Below are positions 27,172 through 32,522 of a stretch of 32,522 bases of DNA, one piece after another. The notes under the pieces were generated by a model. The model saw only the letters and a list, made by a program, of their open reading frames with translations. It made no database searches and was not told the origin of the DNA. The stretch's first letter is position 1, and every line of letters starts with the position of its first letter. The stretch comes from an uncultured Deferribacteraceae bacterium (GTDB lineage Bacteria; Chrysiogenota; Deferribacteres; Deferribacterales; Mucispirillaceae), in assembly GCA_947041165.1 (NCBI GenBank), contig CAMRCY010000026.1, positions 1-32,522 on the forward strand, written 5' to 3'. The translations under genes and the position numbers were made by a program.

Positions 27172-29778
27172 CTACCCTATCCCTAAAATAGCTATCTTAA
27201 GTTTCTGTTTTTCATTGCTACCAGTTGAAGGAAGTCGCAATAACTTAATACCAGCTTTTTCTAAAATACCGTCTTTAACAGAATCTCTATACAGTTGATC
27301 GCTATTATTTTTATGAAATTCATGTCCATCAATCTCAACTGCTAAGTATGGGATTTTATTCATTGTATTGTAAAACAAAAAATCAACATGTGAATTTCTT
27401 TCAATAAATATAAGTTCTTCATCAGTAAAATCTTCATCAGTTTTAATAAAGTTTTTTAAAGGCATGGCATGAATAAAATCAATCGAACTAATATTATTCT
27501 CCTGTAAAACTTCATTGATACAAGCGTATGCTAAATTTTCAGAATCATAAACTGATATAGCTTTATTCTTTCCTAAATATTTCATCTTCTCTTCTGCATA
27601 CTGTTTATATAGTAGATCGAAAATTGAACGTACTTTACTTGAAATAACATCAAAATTATTGTACTTAATATAATTAACAAGATCTAAAATATTCGAGCTA
27701 CTTTTAGGTTTCTCATTTGAGTACACTAGGAAAAAGTTTGTTACAGCTCTTGATACTGCAACATTAATCATATTCGCATTATCAACAAAATCTGTAATAT
27801 TATTATCAACCGTACAAAAAATTATTATATCTTTCTCTCTACCTTGAAATTTATGAATAGTATCTATCTCTATATTATCAGAAAAATGTTTTCTCATCTC
27901 TGTAACTTGATCTCTATATGGAGCGATAATTCCGATGCTTGCATTACTATCAATATTGGGCATAATTTCTTGCAAGATAATATCTATATGTCTTTGATTA
28001 TACCTACCCCTTGCATGATTACCCTCTACAGCTTTTATGGAGCTTAACGTATTTTTATCCTCAATATCTTCTGTCATAATAATCAGATCATCATTGTAAA
28101 ACTTTTTACTACAAAAATTAATTATTTTTGGATGACAACGATAATGTTCTTTCAACAACACCGATGGGGTTTCAGGATACAGCTCTGCGATAGATGATAG
28201 TAAACTATGTTGAAAATATTTATAAGCATTATCATAATTATACTTACTCCATATCGTTTCACCCTTTCTGATTACGTCACTCGTAATAACATTTGGAAGT
28301 TGTTTTAAATCTCCAACTATCACCATATTTTTAGCACAAGACATTCCAAGCACACTAGTTATAAGATCAGCTTGAGAGGCTTCATCAACAATAATATAAT
28401 CAAAAGAACTACCATCATTACACATATTCTTGATCGAATATAGTGTGCTAAATATTATAGGATACTCATCAATAAAACTTGTACTAATTGAAGACATCTC
28501 CTTGATTGAAACTTTTTTATGTTCTTTACCTTGATATCTATCAAACATTTTTCTTTGTAACACTTTTAGAGAATCAGTATTAAGATTTTTTAATATATCA
28601 TCCATATTAAAGTTGATTAGTGATGAGTTTATTTTATCGATACTATTTTCTAACTCTTTGATTTTAGAGTTGTAATACGCTTTCTGTATTGAGGCTACAT
28701 ATATGAAAAGGTTTTTGTCTTTTAAAGAAATATATTTAAATTTTAGTACCCTTAAGAAAAATAATTTATTTAAGAATGAATATGAATCGGTTTTACGATC
28801 TTTTTGACTAGTACAATAAAACCATAATTTAAATATCTTGTCTGTTGGCATATCGCTTAAGATTTTTTCTATCTCAATATCTCTATGCGTATCATTATAA
28901 TCTTTATCAAAATATGTATCTTCTAAAACATACTCTGCTTTTAATTGAATAAGTTTTGCTAACTCATTTTGATACGCTAACCCTGTTTCTATTTTGGTGA
29001 TATTATTGTAGATAGCATCTTCTAAGTAGCGAATGTCTTGATGTTCCCAAGCTGATAGATCGGGATATTTTTCAACTTGATTAGATATAAATTTTTCTTT
29101 ATTATCTTTTGAACCTAAGAACGCTGTTAGAAAATCAAAATTATATTTTGCAAGTTTATCATCTACGTTTTTAATAGCAGCATTATTATTTGAAACTACA
29201 GCTACAGAGTAGTTGTTCAATATTAGGTTAGCAATGATTGATAATATTACTTGAGTTTTACCTGTGCCAGGTGCACCTTCAATAATACTTATCTGTGATA
29301 AAAAAGTATTCTCTACAGCCTTTTTTTGACTTAGATTAATACCGAAAGGATAAATCAATCTATTTGTATCAAATGCTTTCTTAGCAATAGGTTGTTTAGA
29401 TAGATATGTTCCAAGAACAGAATAATCAGGAATTACATTAATCTTATCGAAATAACCTTTAAGAATACTATCGCCCTCTTCTTCATCTTCTACGTTTTTA
29501 AACTTTATGGTTTCAGACCCTTCAGCAAAATACTCCATCTTCTTTATATTTTCTGAATCACTTAAAATATTATTATTTTTTACTATCGTTACATTTTTAG
29601 AATTATATTTATATGGCTTTGAGTTACTAAAAAACTTTACATAAACATATTGGAGTTTTTTATACATATATTCAACTTCATTTGTTTTATCATTATTGTT
29701 GATAAAGACCGTAAAACAATATCTATCTTTAGAAGCCTCGTAAAACATTACCTTATCATCAGGTTTTAAAACACTCAT
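27172..29778 (-). CDS. Superfamily 1 helicase fused to a Vsr/DUF2726-type nuclease
   Basis: An 868-residue Upf1/Dna2-like SF1 helicase. Walker A is GAPGTGKT (168-175), Walker B VDEAS (463-467), motif III VGDLKQLPN (487-495), then EHYRCHP (543-549), APYRDQV (618-624), DTIHKFQGRE (638-647) and NVAVSRA (671-677). About 290 residues, partly coiled, separate the first two motifs. After 740 a PD-(D/E)xK fold of the DUF2726/Vsr type appears: HVDFLFYN (Asp798), AVEIDGHEFH (Glu814, Asp816) and RDSVKDGILEKAGIKLLRLP. The protein should unwind and cut nucleic acid. Helicase-nuclease fusions of this kind are frequent in defence islands, and the neighbouring ArdC-like gene and tRNA fit that, but defence is an inference. 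GGAG lies nine bases before the ATG. Confidence 0.88.
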   Translation of the reverse strand: MSVLKPDDKVMFYEASKDRYCFTVFINNNDKTNEVEYMYKKLQYVYVKFFSNSKPYKYNSKNVTIVKNNNILSDSENIKKMEYFAEGSETIKFKNVEDEEEGDSILKGYFDKINVIPDYSVLGTYLSKQPIAKKAFDTNRLIYPFGINLSQKKAVENTFLSQISIIEGAPGTGKTQVILSIIANLILNNYSVAVVSNNNAAIKNVDDKLAKYNFDFLTAFLGSKDNKEKFISNQVEKYPDLSAWEHQDIRYLEDAIYNNITKIETGLAYQNELAKLIQLKAEYVLEDTYFDKDYNDTHRDIEIEKILSDMPTDKIFKLWFYCTSQKDRKTDSYSFLNKLFFLRVLKFKYISLKDKNLFIYVASIQKAYYNSKIKELENSIDKINSSLINFNMDDILKNLNTDSLKVLQRKMFDRYQGKEHKKVSIKEMSSISTSFIDEYPIIFSTLYSIKNMCNDGSSFDYIIVDEASQADLITSVLGMSCAKNMVIVGDLKQLPNVITSDVIRKGETIWSKYNYDNAYKYFQHSLLSSIAELYPETPSVLLKEHYRCHPKIINFCSKKFYNDDLIIMTEDIEDKNTLSSIKAVEGNHARGRYNQRHIDIILQEIMPNIDSNASIGIIAPYRDQVTEMRKHFSDNIEIDTIHKFQGREKDIIIFCTVDNNITDFVDNANMINVAVSRAVTNFFLVYSNEKPKSSSNILDLVNYIKYNNFDVISSKVRSIFDLLYKQYAEEKMKYLGKNKAISVYDSENLAYACINEVLQENNISSIDFIHAMPLKNFIKTDEDFTDEELIFIERNSHVDFLFYNTMNKIPYLAVEIDGHEFHKNNSDQLYRDSVKDGILEKAGIKLLRLPSTGSNEKQKLKIAILGIG

Positions 29779-29978
29779 TGTTCATATCTCCAAAACTTTA
29801 ATCTATTATTTTATAGCTTACCTAAAACCTCATATATATTAATACTATATAAATTATCATTACAGTTATATTCTTATTTACCTACTTTCGCAAGTTTCTT
29901 TTTTACATCTATTTAATCATATATATGTAGATAATGTTGACATTCAGATAGGTAGTATAGGTGGCTTTATGTATAAAA

Positions 29979-29992
29979 AGTTAGCACTGACT
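29979..29992. promoter_or_regulatory. Repeated palindrome, copy 2
   Basis: AGTTAGCACTGACT; on the minus strand AGTCAGTGCTAACT followed by TTTTTA. It is inverted relative to copies 1 and 3 in its TTTTTA flank. On the minus strand a -10-like TATACT lies 19 bases after CTAACT at the edge of the palindrome, pointing to the helicase, whose start is 200 bases away. Confidence 0.55.
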
Positions 29993-30015
29993 ACTCTAAT
30001 ACTGGAGTAATATAA

Positions 30016-30043
30016 AAAGCGTAAGAGGTTAATCTTACGCTTT
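30016..30043 (-). terminator. Terminator after the ArdC-like gene
   Basis: AAAGCGTAAGA and TCTTACGCTTT form a perfect 11-base-pair stem around a six-base loop. On the minus strand the stem is followed by a TTTTTATA run, so it ends transcripts from the ArdC-like gene (stop at 30067). A near-identical hairpin lies at 31318-31345. Confidence 0.88.
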
Positions 30044-30066
30044 ATTAATAATATAAAAACTGAAAC

Positions 30067-30990
30067 CTATCTTTCAACTTCTTTATCTTTTTTTACACTC
30101 GTATGTTTCTCTATCAGATCTTTTTTCATTTCATCATCACCGATCAGATACCTACTTATAATATCTGCATCTTTGGAAGCTTTATAGATCTCATTCGGAT
30201 CATTCTCTAAGGCTTTAATCCAGCTACTCACATATGCAGCATTCTGTTCAATATTATTAGGAATACCAGTTTTCATAGCTAGAAAATAACTTGCGATCTC
30301 TGCTTTTAACTCCTCCTTTGCATACAACGTTTGATCGATATGTCCACCGTGTAATGTGTTTCTATCAAGTCTACTTTTATGTCCAGTCCAGTGAGCAAGT
30401 TCGTGTAACGCAGTACCATAATATCCTTTAGCATCTTTAAACTGCTCTTTGATTGGTAGAGTGATTTTATCATTTCTAGGATCATAATACGCACTGTTTG
30501 AAGTTTTATGAATTATAGATGCACCTGAACTTGTGATAATTTTCTCAGCTGTTTCAATCGGATTCCAATTCTTTTTATTTTCATCTATTTGGAGTGGTGG
30601 AACGCCGTTAATCTGTTCAAAATTAAATACATAAGCAGCTTTAACAATCGGAGATCTAAGTCGCATCGATACAACCTCTTCAACGCCGTCTTTGTTCTTC
30701 TCTTTGACGTCTTTGGTAAATTGCCAGTATTCAACATATCCAGCTTTAGCACCTTTCATAATACTATAGCCTTTAGTTTTGGCTTGATTAAATGTACACC
30801 ATCTAGGATCATCAAAACCTCTTGCACTTAATGCAATAAAATTACCACCTTGATACTCTTTGTTGCTGGTGGGATTGTACGGTATTAGATTTGAACCACT
30901 CCACGGTTTCTGCCACGGTGCAGTACCTTTTTTCATCTGATCGATTAGAAGATCGGCAAGCTCTTTTCTTTTATTATCCATCAAGCTCAT
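30067..30990 (-). CDS. ArdC-like antirestriction protein with zincin metallopeptidase domain
   Basis: A 307-residue protein with two domains. The N-terminal ArdC single-stranded-DNA-binding domain (DUF1738) runs from KRKELADLLIDQMKKG through APWQKPW (24-30), NPTSNKEYQGGN (39-50) and YVEYWQF (85-91). The C-terminal zincin domain has HELAHWTGH (196-204), giving His196, Glu197 and His200, with a later Glu (EELKAEIASYF, about 227-231) as the likely third ligand. ArdC proteins are carried by plasmids and integrative elements and shield incoming DNA from restriction. The last ~25 residues are charged. It overlaps the stop of the 71-residue gene upstream by four bases. Confidence 0.9.
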   Translation of the reverse strand: MSLMDNKRKELADLLIDQMKKGTAPWQKPWSGSNLIPYNPTSNKEYQGGNFIALSARGFDDPRWCTFNQAKTKGYSIMKGAKAGYVEYWQFTKDVKEKNKDGVEEVVSMRLRSPIVKAAYVFNFEQINGVPPLQIDENKKNWNPIETAEKIITSSGASIIHKTSNSAYYDPRNDKITLPIKEQFKDAKGYYGTALHELAHWTGHKSRLDRNTLHGGHIDQTLYAKEELKAEIASYFLAMKTGIPNNIEQNAAYVSSWIKALENDPNEIYKASKDADIISRYLIGDDEMKKDLIEKHTSVKKDKEVER

Positions 30991-31202
30991 TTCTCATCTC
31001 CTAGGCTAGGCTCTCCTAGGTTAGATGATTTTAGAGTGGATTTAGATAGACTAGATGTGTCTAGATTTAATTCTTCTAGTGAGATGAAATCATCATCGAT
31101 CATAGCCTCCATGGATTCATCTTCAAATGCTCCGAGTGCTAGTGCTTGCTTTAAACTGTACTCATTTTCTAAAAGTTTTTTGATTGGTTGTTTTGATTGC
31201 AT
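30987..31202 (-). CDS. Small acidic protein coupled to the ArdC-like gene
   Basis: I do not recognise this 71-residue protein. It is acidic in the middle (EDESMEAMIDDDFISLEEL) and Ser/Leu-rich at the end, with a basic start (KQPIKKLL). Translation is well supported: AGGAGGTG lies four bases before the ATG, and the gene overlaps the ArdC-like gene by ATGA. The coding part of its end is made of short CTAGG/TAGA repeats. Because it is coupled, it may be a regulator or partner of the ArdC-like protein; this is inference. Confidence 0.75.
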   Translation of the reverse strand: MQSKQPIKKLLENEYSLKQALALGAFEDESMEAMIDDDFISLEELNLDTSSLSKSTLKSSNLGEPSLGDEK

Positions 31203-31250
31203 AAAACACCTCCTATATACTACTACAAGAGGTGTAACAATTTATTAATT

Positions 31251-31287
31251 GATATAGAAAAATGAGTTTAAAAAGTCAGTACTAACT
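31251..31287 (-). promoter_or_regulatory. Promoter overlapping repeated palindrome, copy 3
   Basis: AGTCAGTACTAACT (31274-31287) extends to a near-perfect 24-base palindrome with A5 and T5 flanks. On the minus strand its edge supplies a -35-like CTGACT (31279-31274), and TATATC (31256-31251) follows after exactly 17 bases. Transcription would start about 40 bases before the 71-residue gene. A protein bound to the palindrome would block the -35, as expected for a repressor operator. Confidence 0.5.
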
Positions 31288-31317
31288 TTTTATTTATTGG
31301 AGTAAACGAACATTAAA

Positions 31318-31345
31318 AAAGCGTAAGAGGTTCATCTTACGCTTT
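31318..31345 (-). terminator. Terminator after the YobI-like gene
   Basis: AAAGCGTAAGA and TCTTACGCTTT around a six-base loop, followed on the minus strand by TTTTTT. It differs from the hairpin at 30016 by one loop base (GGTTCA against GGTTAA). It lies 32 bases after the stop codon of the gene at 31378. Confidence 0.88.
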
Positions 31346-31377
31346 ATGGTGATCTATAATATTTGAGTAACACTATA

Positions 31378-32522
31378 CTATTTTTTCTTTTTCTTCCTAG
31401 TAATACTATATCTAGAGCTATTTATATCTTCTTTAAATTCAGCAATCCATCCATTATTTTTAAAAGCAGTTAATAATGCCGTACTTGTATCGTCAATATC
31501 AAACTTAGGACGTAATTTAGTATTGAAAATATCTAAATATTCAGTAAGTTCCAGCGTAGCTAAATACTCCATACAAATGGTTTTGTCTAAATTTGATAAA
31601 TATGATACAAGTAAATCTATTTTTAGAGAATTATCTAAATCATCATTATTTATTAAATGATCTAGAAGTATATTAGATATCGGTATAGTTTTCGAAATAA
31701 CATCATCAATATTTTCTATTGCTAGTTCAAGTAAAATATTCTGGATGGATATATCAAAATCATCATAACCATTAATTAAATCAGGAACTTCTTCGTCATC
31801 AAGGTTATTTTCTAAAACATGAACATTAATAGCTGTTGAATATCCTTTTCCTAATATAGAGATCGGTGTTTTTGCAAAAGCAAGTAACTCCAGTTTTGTT
31901 TCATCTCCAATATCCAAAGTGAGTATTTCTATTAATTCATTAAGATTAAATAATGAAGCTGTCATTATTTTACCATATTCACTGATATTGTTTTCTATAA
32001 AATATAAAATATCAGTTGGATGACTTTCTCTGATAATTATTAACCATTCCTCAGTCATACCTGGAATTTTACAATCAATGAGAATATGTAGCTTTTCAGG
32101 ATTAACCTTCGTTATGTCTATAGTTCGACGAACTTTTAATGTGGATACTATCTCTTTGTATTTATGGTTCAGTAAGTTCATTTGTATTATAAAAGAATTA
32201 ATAAATGCTGTTTTATCATCAGTAGTATAACCTTCATTCAATTTTGAAAAATCTAATGATGTTTCACTAGCATTTATATAATCAATTAATAATTGATTAA
32301 ACTTGTTAAGTTTAAAGTATTCTAAAATATTATCCTCGGAGCATAATACTTTACGACTTTTTAATAAATAATTCCACAATGTTGTGTTTATAACATCTGA
32401 AATTACAGTTATAGGTGTTTCTAAAAAATCTAAATACTTTTGCTTTTGCTTAATAGATATATCATTGTCATTGTCATTGTCATTGTCATTGTCATTGTCA
32501 TTGTCATTGTCATTGTCATTGT
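31378..32522 (-). CDS. C-terminal part of a large YobI-like protein (5' end outside the window)
   Basis: The frame stays open from the stop at 31378 to the window edge, so the start lies beyond 32522; a TTG at 32379 is only an internal codon. The visible ~380 residues begin with an Asp-Asn repeat, then KQKQKYLDFLETP and ILEYFKLNKFNQLLIDYIN, followed by many short helices and acidic stretches. The order (a VxxLWxxLLxxRK-like helix, ENxLEYF, QLLxYIN repeats, and an ending NNGWIAEFKEDINSSRYSI with a lysine tail) reminds me of the C-terminal part of YobI-type P-loop NTPases. The NTPase domain itself would be outside the window, so this stays tentative. No membrane segment is visible. Confidence 0.6.
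   Translation of the reverse strand, partial: NDNDNDNDNDNDNDNDNDNDISIKQKQKYLDFLETPITVISDVINTTLWNYLLKSRKVLCSEDNILEYFKLNKFNQLLIDYINASETSLDFSKLNEGYTTDDKTAFINSFIIQMNLLNHKYKEIVSTLKVRRTIDITKVNPEKLHILIDCKIPGMTEEWLIIIRESHPTDILYFIENNISEYGKIMTASLFNLNELIEILTLDIGDETKLELLAFAKTPISILGKGYSTAINVHVLENNLDDEEVPDLINGYDDFDISIQNILLELAIENIDDVISKTIPISNILLDHLINNDDLDNSLKIDLLVSYLSNLDKTICMEYLATLELTEYLDIFNTKLRPKFDIDDTSTALLTAFKNNGWIAEFKEDINSSRYSITRKKKKK
32464..32522. repeat. Hexanucleotide microsatellite (ATTGTC)n
   Basis: At least nine perfect six-base units run to the window edge. On the minus strand, in the frame of the gene at 31378, they encode an Asp-Asn alternation. Six is a multiple of three, so changes in copy number keep the frame. 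The full length is unknown because the array leaves the window. Confidence 0.93.

Overview
The window comes from an AT-rich diderm (Gram-negative type) bacterium. LolA, BamD, SecA with its C-terminal zinc motif, and several lipoproteins with signal peptides and lipobox cysteines show an outer membrane. I cannot fix the lineage from sequence alone. A low-GC lineage such as Deferribacterota would be compatible, but that is a guess.

Layout. (1) 130-8303, minus strand: secA-lolA-dprA-topA and a DUF4026/DUF2314-like gene, probably read from a good promoter at 8350-8378. (2) 8446-12987, plus strand: hisB-hisH-hisA-pgpA-cinA. This operon is interrupted by three kinds of tandem repeat: an 18-bp minisatellite between hisH and hisA, two extra 70-bp copies of the hisA start region, and three extra 58-bp copies of the pgpA start region. 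(3) 13196-14751: ribF (plus) and a small two-helix membrane protein (minus). (4) 14938-19188, plus strand: rimO-bamD-serS and an RsmI-like methyltransferase, closely packed. (5) 19380-26501: a duplicated cassette, each copy holding a ketoacyl-ACP-synthase-III-like enzyme followed by a secreted GLUG-type repeat lipoprotein and a strong terminator. A short-chain dehydrogenase on the opposite strand, behind a MerR-type promoter, lies between the two copies. The first synthase has an intact reading frame but ATA where its paralogue has ATG. (6) 26889-26961: tRNA-Asn. (7) 27172 to the end, all minus strand: accessory, island-like genes. They are a superfamily 1 helicase fused to a Vsr/DUF2726-type nuclease, an ArdC-like antirestriction/metallopeptidase protein with a coupled 71-residue partner, and the C-terminal part of a large YobI-like protein that begins beyond the window with an Asp-Asn microsatellite. 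Three copies of one palindrome (AGTYAGYRCTRACT) and two near-identical terminators punctuate these genes.

Regions 1 to 4 are housekeeping: protein export, envelope biogenesis, DNA uptake/topology, histidine, lipid, flavin and ribosome modification. Regions 5 and 7 are accessory. The most unusual signals are the tandemly copied gene starts in the his operon, the start-codon change in the duplicated synthase, the paired synthase/lipoprotein cassettes, and the shared palindrome that overlaps a candidate promoter in the tRNA-linked island.
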